DNA from: Streptomyces cyanogenus
GTDB lineage: Bacteria; Actinomycetota; Actinomycetes; Streptomycetales; Streptomycetaceae
Assembly (NCBI RefSeq): GCF_017526105.1
Contig: NZ_CP071839.1
Span: 8,656,001 to 8,720,000, forward strand
DNA length: 64,000 nucleotides
Direction: 5' to 3'
The position numbers were made by a program, and so were the translations under genes. Positions 44,701-53,953 of this stretch are shown in pieces (the first letter of the stretch is position 1; every line of letters begins with the position of its first letter). The notes under the pieces were generated by a model. The model saw only the letters and a program-made list of their open reading frames with translations, did not search any database and was not told the DNA's origin.

Positions 44701-46467
44701 GGACGTCTCACCGCGGCCGTATCCGCCACCTCGCGGGTCGCGTTGGAGTACGACGCGGTCGGGCGGATGGTGGCTGAGACGGTCGACGGGCGCACGACGC
44801 GGTACCGCTACGACACGCTCGGACGACGCACGCGTCGCACCACCCCCACCGGTGCGGTCACCGACACGTCTTGGGACGCGGTCGGCAACTGCACCGGCCT
44901 CACGGTCGCCGACGTGCACCGGCTGGCCTTCGAGCGCGACCTGCTGGGCCGGGAGACACGGCGGACCTGGGGCGAGCAGGCTCTGCTTGCCTCGTCCTGG
45001 GACGAGGTGGGCCGCCTGACCAGCCAGACCCTGAGCTTGGGTGGACAGCGCGCGCACGAGCGGGAATACACCTATCGCCCCGACGGCCATCTCACCTCAG
45101 TCACCGACCGCGGCTCCGGCCGCAGTCTCAGCTACGAACTCGACCCCCTGGGCCGTCCCCTGTCCGTTGTCACCCGAGGCGGCATCACCGAGATCTACCG
45201 CTACGATCCGGCGGGCAACCAGATGCATGCCACCTGGACGAATGCAGTAGGCGCCCCCGAGGCCGCCGGAGACCGCGCCGTCACAGGAACCCGGCTGCTG
45301 TCCGCAGGACGTATCACCTACCGCTACGACCGTGCGGGCCGCCTCATCGAACGGACCCGCAAGCGCCTGTCCCGCAAGCCCGACACCTGGCGGTACTCCT
45401 GGGATGCGGAAAATCGGCTCACCTCCTGCACCACCCCTGACGGCACCGTCTGGCACTACCGCTACGACGCCCTCGGGCGCCGCACCGCCAAGTACCGCCT
45501 AGGCCAGGACGGCACCATCGCCGAGGAAATCCTCTTCAGCTGGGACGGCACCCGGCTGGCAGAGCAAACAGACGCAGTCACCGGAACGGTGCTGACCTGG
45601 GAATACGACGGCTACCGACCCCTGGCCCAGTACGAGCGCAAGATGCTGTCCCAGGAAGAGGTCGACGCCCGCTTCTTCGCCATCGTCACCGACCTGGCAG
45701 GCTCGCCCACCGAACTCATCGATGAGAGCACGGTGGCCTGGCGCACCAGGACCACGGCATGGGGCACCACAGCGTGGAACACCGATGCCACGGCCTACAC
45801 CCCGCTGCGCTTCCCCGGACAGTACGCCGACCCCGAAACCGGACTGCACTACAACTACTTCCGGCACTACGACCCCGAAACCGCCCGCTACACGAGTCCC
45901 GACCCGCTCGGTCTCGGACCGGGCCCGAACCCGGTCACCTACGTAACCAACCCGCAGTCCGAACTCGACCCACTCGGACTTGCCAAGTGCGACGAGAACG
46001 AGGTCACCTGGGGCGGCCGTGTCCAGTACGGTCCGCTGGGCCCCGGCAACCGCGCGACCGGCGTCCGTGCCACGCTCGAACCCGACATGATGGGCGGAAA
46101 AACCCGTCCGCGCGTCAACGTACCCGGCTATAAAAAGGGCGGTGCTTGGAACAAAGGTCACCTGCTCGGCGCCCAGCTCGGCGGATCGAACCGGGACCCC
46201 CGCAACTTCGTCGCCATGCACGCCTACGCCAACAGCCCGGTCATGCGGCAGGTCGAGAACGACGTACGCGCGGCTGTCGACCGAGGCGAGACGATCACGT
46301 ACAACGTCACGCCGATCTACCGCACCAACGACCCGACCGATGTCGTGCCCGTCGGCGTCACCATCGAGGCACATGGCAACCGCGGATTCCAGTTCACTCC
46401 GCTGGGCTCCAGCTCCCCGACCAATGCGGTCACTATCCTGAACGAACCCCGACCCGAGGAACGCTGA
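41761..46467 (+). CDS. Rhs/YD-repeat polymorphic toxin with non-specific endonuclease tip
   Basis: 1568 residues from ATG 41761 (GGGGAGG upstream). Residues 1-90 are a WXG100-like helical hairpin ('DMADAMREFADTFEGHGG'), followed by a hydrophobic stretch near 113-135 and a Gly-rich linker. From about 370 ('DPIDMASGQMMLAYTDVDLP') come the DUF6531 and many YD repeats, then the Rhs core end ('RYTSPDPLGLGPG ... ELDPLGLA'). The C-terminal 150 residues are an Endonuclea_NS_2-type toxin: 'GAWNKGHLLGAQLGG' and 'RNFVAMHAYAN'. WXG-like N-termini point to ESX (type VII)-type export. Immunity gene follows with ATGA-like overlap. Confidence 0.92.
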   Translation: MGYTIPGWLDEVLDFIGINFPNVDEDDYRDMADAMREFADTFEGHGGDAHAAVSRILSSSEGWAVDAFEKHWHQVKASHLEKLPELARLFADACDVLADIIFGMKTKAEAELAVMAGSVGLSIGLAWVTGGLSAVLGAAEITAMRQAVKRIIDEAVDRVVDEVIAKVTEPVNAKLEAMVEDMVLELAEGAFSMPSDAGSAGHGGKGGHGGMQLASAGGSGGGGGPQKRTRIDHAEFEDGAGKVSRHGNELHLASSNPLRRAKSVFGHSKGRDPFTKTFDSVLHGALEGSEKALKKITKHITETVPDRVRATSRLHKHNDIDVGNKADSIQVNKGGGVGSSHGHGGTPASGSKPDHGLKIDDAKLFKQSHALNSREWCGDPIDMASGQMMLAYTDVDLPGVLPLTLRRTHLSGYDAGRFFGPSWASTLDERLADHPDAGGVWWYREDGSVLVYPRRPDLPGDRVLPIAGVPLPLTYVTRGTSYVLTVEDPYTGLTRHFEPAATGGGTWWLTEIRDRNHNVIGIDRGEDDAPHSVTHSGGYRLQVTTRTVGDRIRVTALHAVAEGSPVTLRVFGYDETGGDLTEVRNAVDAPLYLTYDQTHRVTGWRDSNDTTFTYEYDEQGRVIATRGTDGILNSTITYTGADNNGVTTATYTDSLGHATVYRANRYGQIISVTDPLGATVTQEWDRRDRLRSRTDALGRTTQWEWDDAGDLVATITADGTVSHTAYNDLHLPIQWTGPDGTRIRQDFDERGNRISVTGPDGSVTRFTHHPTGAPATLTDALGARVQIEADPAGLLVAVEDSRGARTTCQRDAFGRPILLTDPLGATTSLRWDAEHRLVERIAADGTRESWSWDGEHNCLAYTDQAGGRSEFTYGPFDLLRTRTTPDGAVYTFAHDTEMRLTTVTDPAGLTWTYRYDERGALVAETDFDGRTTSSTYDAAGQLTARRTPTGASFAFEYDAAGDLRAKEADGARTEYTYDQAGRLTAAVSATSRVALEYDAVGRMVAETVDGRTTRYRYDTLGRRTRRTTPTGAVTDTSWDAVGNCTGLTVADVHRLAFERDLLGRETRRTWGEQALLASSWDEVGRLTSQTLSLGGQRAHEREYTYRPDGHLTSVTDRGSGRSLSYELDPLGRPLSVVTRGGITEIYRYDPAGNQMHATWTNAVGAPEAAGDRAVTGTRLLSAGRITYRYDRAGRLIERTRKRLSRKPDTWRYSWDAENRLTSCTTPDGTVWHYRYDALGRRTAKYRLGQDGTIAEEILFSWDGTRLAEQTDAVTGTVLTWEYDGYRPLAQYERKMLSQEEVDARFFAIVTDLAGSPTELIDESTVAWRTRTTAWGTTAWNTDATAYTPLRFPGQYADPETGLHYNYFRHYDPETARYTSPDPLGLGPGPNPVTYVTNPQSELDPLGLAKCDENEVTWGGRVQYGPLGPGNRATGVRATLEPDMMGGKTRPRVNVPGYKKGGAWNKGHLLGAQLGGSNRDPRNFVAMHAYANSPVMRQVENDVRAAVDRGETITYNVTPIYRTNDPTDVVPVGVTIEAHGNRGFQFTPLGSSSPTNAVTILNEPRPEER

Positions 46468-47012
46468 TGAACCCCTCCCTCACCCGCCTGACCGAGCTGC
46501 TGCCGCCCCCCGAAGTGGCCCCCAAGGACTGGGCTGCCGTGGAGGAACAACTGGGTACTGAGCTGCCGCAGGACTACAAGGAACTCGTCGACACCTACGG
46601 TGGCGGCCTGTTCGACGAGAACGTCTGGCTGCTGGAGCCCGGTTGCCCGCGCCCGCGCTACGACCTGATCGCCATGGACGCTCAGTGCCGCGAGTCCCTG
46701 CAGCTTCTGTGGGACCGTGGCGAGCCCCGCCCCGCCGAACTGGACCAGGAAGGAGCCCGTCTCATCCCGTGGGCCTACGAGGACGAGGGCGGTGAAGTCC
46801 TCTACTTCTTGTCCACCCCCGGCCAGAAACCCGAGAACTGGCCCATCCTGATCAACGAAGGCCGCGGCCCCGAATGGGAGCGGCACGCTGGCCCCTGCAC
46901 CTCCTTCTTGCTGGGGCTGATGACGGGAGAGATCGAGTCCGAGTACTTCCCCGACATGCCCCTGGATGAGCACGTCTTCGAAACCAACGAAGAGATCTTC
47001 GCCAACGGATAG
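46467..47012 (+). CDS. SUKH (SMI1/KNR4)-family immunity protein
   Basis: 181 residues, its ATG overlapping the Rhs stop by one base. 'DWAAVEEQLGTELPQDYKEL' and 'YGGGLFDENVWLLEP' are SMI1/KNR4 signatures, continuing to 'WPILINEGRGPEWERH'. SUKH proteins are the standard immunity partners of Rhs/CDI nuclease toxins, so this gene should neutralise the endonuclease tip of the preceding protein. Confidence 0.9.
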   Translation: MNPSLTRLTELLPPPEVAPKDWAAVEEQLGTELPQDYKELVDTYGGGLFDENVWLLEPGCPRPRYDLIAMDAQCRESLQLLWDRGEPRPAELDQEGARLIPWAYEDEGGEVLYFLSTPGQKPENWPILINEGRGPEWERHAGPCTSFLLGLMTGEIESEYFPDMPLDEHVFETNEEIFANG

Positions 47013-47712
47013 ACGGCATAAGAGATCGTCTCAACTGGCTTGATCACTAAGCTGGCGGGTGTGATGGCGATGGTGGAGCGGTTGGTGCCGGACAGGTTGT
47101 GGGAGTAGTTCCGGAGGGTGGTCCCGGCTGCTCCAGTACGGCCTCAAGGTGGCGGCCGACGCCGGTATGGGGACAGCGCTGGCGGCCATCGTGTTCGCGG
47201 CCACGACGGGCTGCACTTGGCGCTCTGGTGAGGCGGTCGTTGGCCCCCAAGGGCAGGTAGCCGACCCGGCTGCGGCGTCGCTGTGGGGTGTCCGCGGCAC
47301 CCCTCAAGCGCGGTTCGTAACGTCAGCCGGCGGTAGGCCGAGTTCGAGTTCGGGCAGCCACCGGGGCCGCTTCCGCCCAGCCGCGATCGACACGTCGAGC
47401 ACCGCGGACGCCGCCTTTTGCCCTCAGATCGTCGGATCCCTGCCACAGTTCTGGCACGCAGGGTGATCGTCATGATCCGCGCCTTGGATGCCCCCTACGC
47501 GCCGCCGCCCGGTTCCTGCCCGGTTGAGAAACGGGGCGGTCGCGCGTCGGCAGTGGCACGACACCGCTGGTTGTTACTCACTTTCGGGTGAGCCTGCCCC
47601 CTGCAGTAGGGGGCCCTGCCCGGCACTGCATTGCCCGAGGCCAGAAATTTCAGGGGCACACTGGGCACGTGTGGCTCTCAGCCGCATTCTCAACCCCTGC
47701 GCCGTCGAGCGC
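47013..47712. other. gene-poor stretch with transposase fossil
   Basis: Holds the IS5-type fragment at 47064-47230 and otherwise nothing I can support. GAGATCGTCTC at about 47031-47041 may be the old IS end. A frame on the minus strand (about 47285-47420) reads 'DVSIAAGRKRPRWLPELELG' and may be another gene scrap. Confidence 0.4.
47064..47230 (+). pseudogene. N-terminal fragment of an IS5-family transposase
   Basis: Reads 'MAMVERLVPDRLWE', an in-frame TAG, then 'FRRVVPAAPVRPQGGGRRRYG', and after a frameshift 'LAAIVFAATTGCTWRSG'. This is the usual opening of IS5-group transposases (MVERLVPDELWE-F-RV-P ... GCTWR). Nonsense and frameshift changes plus loss of the catalytic part show it is dead. 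Confidence 0.7.
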
Positions 47713-48201
47713 TCAGCCTTGGACACCTTCCAGCGGCAGGTGGTCGCGGTAGTACTCCGACTCTAGCCACTCTTCCTTCACGAAGAGCGGGCGTGTCAGG
47801 AGCGTTTCCCCGACCCGCTGCTCACGCAGGAGGATTCCGAGATCGGTCAAGGAGAGCGATGCGTCAGGGGTGTAAAGCACCCAGTTCCCGTGCTCGGCTG
47901 CGTGGTGCAGGAGGAACTGGTGACCCTGCGCCGGATCGCTTCCTGCCAGCGGGAAGTCTGCCAGGAAGACCTGCGGGCCGGCGACTGCATCCAGCGCAAC
48001 GCATGCAAGCTTGCCCACGTCGTAAAACGCCTTCACGCCGTCCGGGAAGTCTTCCTGCCCGTACGGGCCGCCAACCCGTGCCTCCGGCTCGGAGACCAGC
48101 AGTGCCTTGGCGACCTCTGCCGGCGACATCCCGAACCGCAGCGGTCCCACGCCGCCTTCCGCTCGCAGCTCCCAGCGCTCGCGCTCCACACTTGCGCTCA
48201 T
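47713..48201 (-). CDS. hypothetical protein, immunity-like
   Basis: 162 residues. 'GVGPLRFGMSPAEVAKAL' followed by 'GVKAFYDVGKLACVALDA' and 'VLTRPLF'-like 'LLTRPLFVKEEW' is a pattern I know from Streptomyces hypothetical proteins near polymorphic toxins. It could be an orphan immunity protein; that is inference from size and neighbourhood. ATG 48201 with GGGGTGA upstream. Confidence 0.6.
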   Translation of the reverse strand: MSASVERERWELRAEGGVGPLRFGMSPAEVAKALLVSEPEARVGGPYGQEDFPDGVKAFYDVGKLACVALDAVAGPQVFLADFPLAGSDPAQGHQFLLHHAAEHGNWVLYTPDASLSLTDLGILLREQRVGETLLTRPLFVKEEWLESEYYRDHLPLEGVQG

Positions 48202-48516
48202 TCACCCCGTCCCTACGTTTGACCGGCCCATATTCGTGTCCGTTGATGTGCAGACGGACCGATCACGGTGCCCGCGAATCGTGAGATCGGGTGCCGAGGC
48301 TATCCCCTGCACCCACCACTCCCAGGAAGTACCTGACGCTGGCGGAGGCATCAGGGATCATCCGGGGCGGGCCGCCGATGAGCGAAGCCGACTGGGTGTG
48401 ACGAGTCCGAGCGGCGGACGTGGGCGGGGCCGTGGAGCAGCACACGCAGCACCCGACCTCGACAAGAGATCAGGGCGCATCCTCGTGCGGTGACGTGACC
48501 GGGAATGAAGCGGAGG
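48202..48516. other. gene-free stretch
   Basis: 315 bp between the immunity-like gene and the PQQ-like repeat gene. I see no gene or clear element. Confidence 0.4.
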
Positions 48517-49323
48517 TCAGCCCTGGACCGGGACGATCGCCTTGTCGGTGACGGCGTAACGGCCGTCGGTCCAGTACGGTGCCGCGCCAGGTGAGGTCAC
48601 CTTGTCCTTGCCGGTACGGGCGTCCAGGACCACGGGACCGTTTTGCTCCGTCTGGCCGTAGACCATCCCGTGCCAGGCACCGGTCACCTGGGGCGCCACC
48701 CGCCCCGAGCTGTCCGGCAGTGCCCACAGCATCTTCCCGGTATGCGAGTCCATTGCGAAGGCCTCCGAGTCACCACTCGCGCAGACCACAACAGACTGCT
48801 GGTCGAACCGGCACTGAGCTGGAACGCCGTGGCCCGACGGGACCTTGAAGCCCAACTCCTTGCCGGAGGCGGGCACGACGGCGGTGACGTTACCGAAGGG
48901 CTTTGCCTTCAGCCCCTGCACCAGGAGCAGTCCGGGCCCGGCGGCCACAGCGGTCCCGGATTCTGTCGCCTTCGACCAAGCCGTAGAGCCGTCCCGTACG
49001 GCCCGCGCCTGGAGACTCTCAGGTGACCAGGAGCCCGTCGACCTCAGGCCGATGACCCGACCGGCGGCGACCTCCACTGGTTTGAGGTGCGGGTCCCCCC
49101 AGACCGCCTTGCCCGCGGCGAGGTCGATCGCCACGACACCCACCTGGTCTCCGTCTTTCACGCTCACCACGGCGGTCGTACCGTCGACGCCCATCACAGC
49201 GGTCTTGAACGAGGACTCTGCGGAGTCCGCGAATTCCTTGGGCAGCTCCACCACATGCCGCCAAGTCAGCCGTACAGAGTCCGCGTCGGCCGCCACGACC
49301 TCGATCGCGCTATGGGCGGGCAC
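48517..49323 (-). CDS. PQQ-like beta-propeller repeat protein
   Basis: 268 residues from GTG 49323, which has AGGGGGGG six to seven bases upstream. Repeats such as 'VVAIDLAAGKAVWG', 'AFAMDSHTGKMLWALPD' and 'PVVLDARTGKDKV' are PQQ/quinoprotein-like propeller blades. Family members usually begin with a membrane anchor and have more blades; here no signal is seen, so the protein may be 5'-truncated and kept translated from a secondary start. Role unknown. Confidence 0.65.
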   Translation of the reverse strand: MPAHSAIEVVAADADSVRLTWRHVVELPKEFADSAESSFKTAVMGVDGTTAVVSVKDGDQVGVVAIDLAAGKAVWGDPHLKPVEVAAGRVIGLRSTGSWSPESLQARAVRDGSTAWSKATESGTAVAAGPGLLLVQGLKAKPFGNVTAVVPASGKELGFKVPSGHGVPAQCRFDQQSVVVCASGDSEAFAMDSHTGKMLWALPDSSGRVAPQVTGAWHGMVYGQTEQNGPVVLDARTGKDKVTSPGAAPYWTDGRYAVTDKAIVPVQG

Positions 49324-50639
49324 GGGCGTCCCCCCCTGTAAGCCGACCCCACGGCCACCTCTTCAGGCGCCACGTGCATGGCGGGCGAGGGCTGCCTGCA
49401 GCTCTCGCTGCAGGGGGCCGGGCAGGTCCGTGCCCTGGGCGTGCTTGAGGGCGCCGTGCTCGCAGGGCCCCGGCCTCTACACCAGCGTGTCCGCGCGGTT
49501 GCGGGCGTGGCTTCCGCACTGATCGCCGCCGGTGGAGGCACCGCACTCGCCATACCCCGCCGCAGGACCCGTCAGGCCGTCTGAGCGCACTCCTCCCCGC
49601 CTCACCACGCGCCAATGTCGCCCCCGCACCCTGGCAAGAACGGTAGCGGGCTGTGCAGGAACGCATCGATACCCTCGCTCCGCAGCGGCGAGATCAACAG
49701 GTGGGGTATCGGCGAGCCTGGTCCCAGCACCTGGGCGCGGAGGTTTGCCCTCCGGTCCAGGCCGGTCAACTCGGTGAGGTGGACCAGTTAGCGCCACCAT
49801 GGCCCGGCTGTCACGCGTGCTCACCGGCCTAATCCGTCCGTACGATGAGGCAGACGCGCCAGCTGGTGTGCGGTACCTCCAGGCATCCTGCGGTAAGGCC
49901 GGGAGAGTGCGGCTCCTGGACGGCCAGGCGTCGGCGCGTGCGGTTCTGCAGCTGGGGCGTGGCTGTTACTTCAGACCGAGTCGTTTTCAGCGGTCACCCA
50001 GTCTGAGGCAATGGCGTGCTGGGCTGCTGTGAGGGTGACCCGTCCGTTGCAGATGGCTGTGTGCAGGCGGGTTTCGACTTTGTCCTTGTCGTTGTTCGGG
50101 TTGGCGCCCGGCCTGTGGCCGGGGCTCGGCGGTTCCACCCAGGGGTTGCGTGGGTCGTTCGGGTCTCCGCCCAGCTGCAGTGAGACCAGGTGGTCGTACT
50201 CGGCGTCGTGCAGGCTCGCCTTGTCGGTTTCAATGCGGCAAGCAAGCAGTGGCGACGATCTCGCTTACCGCCCGATCGGTAGGACCGGCTCGAGTTCCAG
50301 CGGTGTTCGTCGGGGGCGTGCGGCCGCTTGGCGTGCCGTGGTCGGCTGCTGGCGCGGATTATGAGACACCGGCCGATGCGGAGCCTCACACGAGGGTTCC
50401 GGGCCTGCGGATCCTATGTGTGAGTCAGCCTGGTCAAGACCTGTCGGAAGTTACCGCCGGGGCCGGCGAACCTGGGTGAGACTGGGCGGCTGGAGGGTGA
50501 GGCGGGGGGCTGCTGCTGCGTGGTTACGGCTAAGAGGGGCATTCCGATGGCGTACCGGGTGAGTACCCGTCAGTAGCCCACGCGGCGTGTAGTGATCTCG
50601 TTACTCTGGGCAGTACTGGCATGGCGGAATCGGGGGGCT
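49324..50639. other. gene-poor stretch with nuclease fossil
   Basis: 1.3 kb. It contains the HNH-like fossil at 49971-50265; other ORFs lack support. The last 250 bp must hold the promoter of the four-gene protease operon; I see no clear operator. Confidence 0.4.
49971..50265 (-). pseudogene. C-terminal part of a secreted HNH-like protein, broken
   Basis: The minus strand reads 'SLHDAEYDHLVSLQLGG', 'DPNDPRNPWVEPP', then 'NDKDKVETRLHTAICNGRVT' and 'AAQHAIASDWVTA'. This is the conserved end of a family of Streptomyces secreted proteins with an E/D-DHL-LE-LGG-x-DPRN-W metal site. A TAA stop closes the frame upstream and no start or signal peptide remains, so only the C-terminal domain survives. 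Confidence 0.6.
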
Positions 50640-52640
50640 ATGACGGCTACAGCGGTGCGGCACCTGTTAGTGGGTGTCAGTTCGTATGAGGATGCGGCGC
50701 TCGAGCTGCCGGCGGGCACGGCGCACAACGTTGCGCAGTTGCGAGAGGCGCTGACGGCCTCCCAGCATCACCACGATGACGCCTCGTCGATGGCGCCGCG
50801 GGCCTGCCGGGTCCTGGAGCCCGGTGATGCCTCGCAGGTGCTGGATGAGGTTGCGGCGGTGGCCCAGGAGCAGCCGTCCCTCGTCGTCTACTGGACGGGG
50901 CACGCTGCAATCACGCCGGAGGACGGCGTGTGTCTGGCCTTGCCGCATTCGCGCGTGGACGATCTGAGTACCTGGATGCCCGCAGACCTGCTCATCGAGT
51001 CGATGTCGCCACGCGTGGACGAGCGATGGGACCGCCTGCTGATCCTGGATGCCTGCTTAGGGGCAGGGCAGAGCACGGCAGGCGGGCGGAGCGACGTGGA
51101 TGTGTCCGAGGTGGTCACGTCGATGGGCCGCCCAGGGGTGGCGGTGTGGGCCGGCCTGGGGCGGACGGCGACGGGATTCGCGGCCAACAGCCGGGATACC
51201 TCGGTCTTCACGCAGGTGTTGGCGCACCTCCTGCTGAGAGCTGCGGAGTCGATGACGCCCCTGAAGCTTCAGGCCGCCCACGAGTGGCTGGTTCAGGAGC
51301 TCGAGCGCAGCGGCTATCCGCCGCCGTGCCTGGGCAATGCCGGTGCCTTCCGCAGCTTCCTGGCCCAGGCCTCCGACCCCGCCCCACAGCGCAGGCGGGC
51401 AGACCGGCTCGTGCGACGGGCGCTGGGCCGGCTCGTGCCCGCCGACACGCGGCGCTACGCACTGGTGTGCGGGATGGCGCTGTGGGGTGCCCGGGAGCAG
51501 GACACTTCCCCTTACAAGAACGCCGTGTGGCTTTACGAGCGGCTGCTGGCCAGTGGATGGGGCTTCACCCGCGACACCACCACCGTGGTCGGATCGGTGA
51601 CCCGGCAGGAACTGCGCAGCAAGATCAGCGAGCTGGCCTCGCAGGGGCAGAACCTGGTCCTGGTGTACCTCTCCGGCGCTGCGCGTGTCTTCTCCGAGCG
51701 CGACTCCCTCGACGTGATGGTCGCCTTGGCGGAGGAGCAGTCCGTTTCGGTCAGCGAACTGGTGGAGATGCTGCGCACCTCGCGCGCAGAACGCGTCACC
51801 TTGCTGATCGATGCCTACCAGTCGCATACGCAGACGGCCGTTGCCGACCGCTTGGCTGCGGTTGCACAGGCCTGCGGCTGGGCGCCTGCCGCGGGGGCCA
51901 GCCGCCTGGCCATCACGTGGGCGACTTCCCCTGCTGCGTCCGGCCCCGACCCGCTGGCGCTGACTGCCCAGGGCTCCGCCCTGACTGACGAGCAGGGCTG
52001 GGGCGACTTGCTGTATTCCCTTCCTGGGACTGGCCACTGGCCGCGGCCATGGAGGTTCTCCTTCCCCGAGGCGGAGATCCGGTACCTGCCCGGATCCGGC
52101 CCGCTTGCCGCCTGGCAGACGCTGCTGGGGAGCCTGCGCGAACCGTCTGCTGACGCGAGTGTGGCCCAGTGGCTGCTGTCTGTGAACCCCGCTGGTGTGG
52201 GGGATGTGCCCTCGGACCCGTTTGCGGGGCTCGTTCCGCCTCCTGCGGTCCCCCCTGCCTCCTCTCCGCCTCCTGAGGCGAAGTCCTCGGCTCGGCTGAG
52301 GGTGGTGGGGGGAACCTATCCCGCGGCAGCGGGCCGCGAGATTCTTCTTGCCTTCGATTACCAGTCCCACCAGCCCGGCACTGTGCCCGTCTGCGGTGAC
52401 GACCCGCTCGACCTGACGGTTGTGGTGTCGGCCGATGACGCCGCTGTCGAGCCGCGGCTGTTCTACACCCGTGTCGACCGTGATGCCGGCACCCCCACGC
52501 AGTGCATCCGTCTGACACCCCGCACCGGCACGCCTGTGAAAGTCCAGCTCAGCGTGATGCGCCGCGGTGACGGGGCTCTCCTGCAGGAACTGACCACCGT
52601 TTTGCCCGCGGCCGCACCGGAGAACGCAGCGCTCTCGTAA
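50640..52640 (+). CDS. tandem caspase-like protein: active C14 domain plus pseudocaspase
   Basis: 666 residues from ATG 50640. Domain 1 (about 5-235) is a peptidase C14-like caspase: 'RHLLVGVSSYED', catalytic H88 in 'VVYWTGHAA' and C139 in 'LLILDACLG'. Domain 2 (about 272-450) repeats the fold with 'VLVYLSGAA' and 'LLIDAYQSH'; here His is replaced by Ala347 and Cys by Tyr393, so it should be inactive. A Pro-rich linker leads to a beta-sandwich-like end (about 555-660). First gene of a four-gene operon; the next ATG overlaps its stop by one base. Probably a proteolytic effector or switch in a conflict system (inferred). Confidence 0.82.
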   Translation: MTATAVRHLLVGVSSYEDAALELPAGTAHNVAQLREALTASQHHHDDASSMAPRACRVLEPGDASQVLDEVAAVAQEQPSLVVYWTGHAAITPEDGVCLALPHSRVDDLSTWMPADLLIESMSPRVDERWDRLLILDACLGAGQSTAGGRSDVDVSEVVTSMGRPGVAVWAGLGRTATGFAANSRDTSVFTQVLAHLLLRAAESMTPLKLQAAHEWLVQELERSGYPPPCLGNAGAFRSFLAQASDPAPQRRRADRLVRRALGRLVPADTRRYALVCGMALWGAREQDTSPYKNAVWLYERLLASGWGFTRDTTTVVGSVTRQELRSKISELASQGQNLVLVYLSGAARVFSERDSLDVMVALAEEQSVSVSELVEMLRTSRAERVTLLIDAYQSHTQTAVADRLAAVAQACGWAPAAGASRLAITWATSPAASGPDPLALTAQGSALTDEQGWGDLLYSLPGTGHWPRPWRFSFPEAEIRYLPGSGPLAAWQTLLGSLREPSADASVAQWLLSVNPAGVGDVPSDPFAGLVPPPAVPPASSPPPEAKSSARLRVVGGTYPAAAGREILLAFDYQSHQPGTVPVCGDDPLDLTVVVSADDAAVEPRLFYTRVDRDAGTPTQCIRLTPRTGTPVKVQLSVMRRGDGALLQELTTVLPAAAPENAALS

Positions 52641-53953
52641 TGGACCAGCTCAACATCAATCTCGACCTCACGCTCGTGCACGCAGGCCTCGATGAGGACA
52701 CCTCTGCCACGCCCGAGCCGCACAAGATCGCCGATCGCAGCATCTTCCTACACATCAGCACCAACAGTGCCGGCCAGTACACCGTGCTCGCCCACGGCAC
52801 CGAGTTCCAACGCGACGGCAGCCTGAGCATGGAAGGGGCCATCCACCGCAGCAGGGAAGACATCGCCGCCGCCACCTCAGAGCTGCTGCGTGGCTGGTCC
52901 AAGGACGTCATCCAGCACCAGCCGCCAGGGCAGGAGGCGTTCACCTTCGAAGGATCGCCTGTCGTCGACTTCGGGGAAGACCGCGCGCGCACCTACCTCA
53001 GCAAGCAGGGCCTCGCTCTGGCCCGACACGGCAACAAGCTCTTCAAACGCATCTTCTGCAACGGTGACGACGACTTGCGTCGGCTCGGAGAGCGCCTGGA
53101 GCACGCCCTGCGCAACAGGCCTCAGACCATCACCGTCATATCCGACGACTTCTTCGTCCCCTGGAGCATGCTCTACGTCTGCGCCGACCCCGACACGCGG
53201 ATCTCCGCAGCGAACGCCTCATGGGACTGGTCGGGCTTCCTGGGCTACACCCACCTGATCGAACACGTCCTGCCCACCGCCGGCAGGGCTTCGACCCGCC
53301 AGCGCATCGGAAGCCCGCAGCGCCGGTTACGCACCGGACTGCAACTCGACCTGCGGCTGATCAACCCTGAACACCCCGCCGGACCCCTGGCCCCGGTCCA
53401 CGCCGTCATCGACGAGCACACCGACTACGCAACCCGCAGCTGCAAGCAGGACGTAGCCGACGCGTTTTGCGACCCTGCCACCGCCGAGGAGATCCTCCTG
53501 TTCGGCGCGCACGGCACAGCCGAACGCTTCGACGACCAAGGCATGATCCCCGCCCAGGTCACCCTCAGCGACGACGACCCCATCTGCAGCTCCGACCTGG
53601 ACTTCTGGCGCGAGGAACGCAAGAAACCCCTTCCAGAGCCCCTCTGCTTCATGATGGTGTGCGAAGGCGGACGCACGGCCACCCACATCCACGAAGGGCT
53701 CGGCAGGCCCCTCTTCCAACTCGGGGTCGGCTGCCTCGTAGGCCCGCAACTCGAAGTGCCCATGGATTTCGCCGGCCTCTACACCCACCGCTTCTTCCAA
53801 GAAGCATTCACCGGCGCCCGGATCGCCCACATCGCCAGAGAACTCACCCGCGAGTTCCTCATCAAACACGCCAGCCCTCTCGGACTGATTTTCACCCTGC
53901 TGCGGGGCATCGACACTCACCTCGCAACACCCGACCAGCAAAAGAGACCATGA
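52640..53953 (+). CDS. CHAT-domain protease
   Basis: 437 residues, overlapping the caspase gene by one base. The C-terminal half is a CHAT domain with 'VISDDFFVPWSMLYV' (strand before the active site), H291 in 'LLFGAHGT' and C341 in 'FMMVCEGG', and 'LGVGCLVGPQLEVPM' following. The N-terminal 150 residues are beta-rich ('RSIFLHISTNSAGQYTVL') and unassigned. CHAT proteases are caspase relatives known as effectors (for example with gasdermins or Craspase). Having it next to a caspase suggests a proteolytic relay. Confidence 0.85.
   Translation: MDQLNINLDLTLVHAGLDEDTSATPEPHKIADRSIFLHISTNSAGQYTVLAHGTEFQRDGSLSMEGAIHRSREDIAAATSELLRGWSKDVIQHQPPGQEAFTFEGSPVVDFGEDRARTYLSKQGLALARHGNKLFKRIFCNGDDDLRRLGERLEHALRNRPQTITVISDDFFVPWSMLYVCADPDTRISAANASWDWSGFLGYTHLIEHVLPTAGRASTRQRIGSPQRRLRTGLQLDLRLINPEHPAGPLAPVHAVIDEHTDYATRSCKQDVADAFCDPATAEEILLFGAHGTAERFDDQGMIPAQVTLSDDDPICSSDLDFWREERKKPLPEPLCFMMVCEGGRTATHIHEGLGRPLFQLGVGCLVGPQLEVPMDFAGLYTHRFFQEAFTGARIAHIARELTREFLIKHASPLGLIFTLLRGIDTHLATPDQQKRP

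Noticed and set aside
43771..45090. 439-codon minus-strand frame opposite the Rhs gene
   Set aside because: The plus strand shows regular YD repeats; the minus frame has none.
49310..49666. Possible N-terminal extension of the PQQ-like protein
   Set aside because: The frames upstream are in other phases and show no signal peptide or membrane helix that fits the family.
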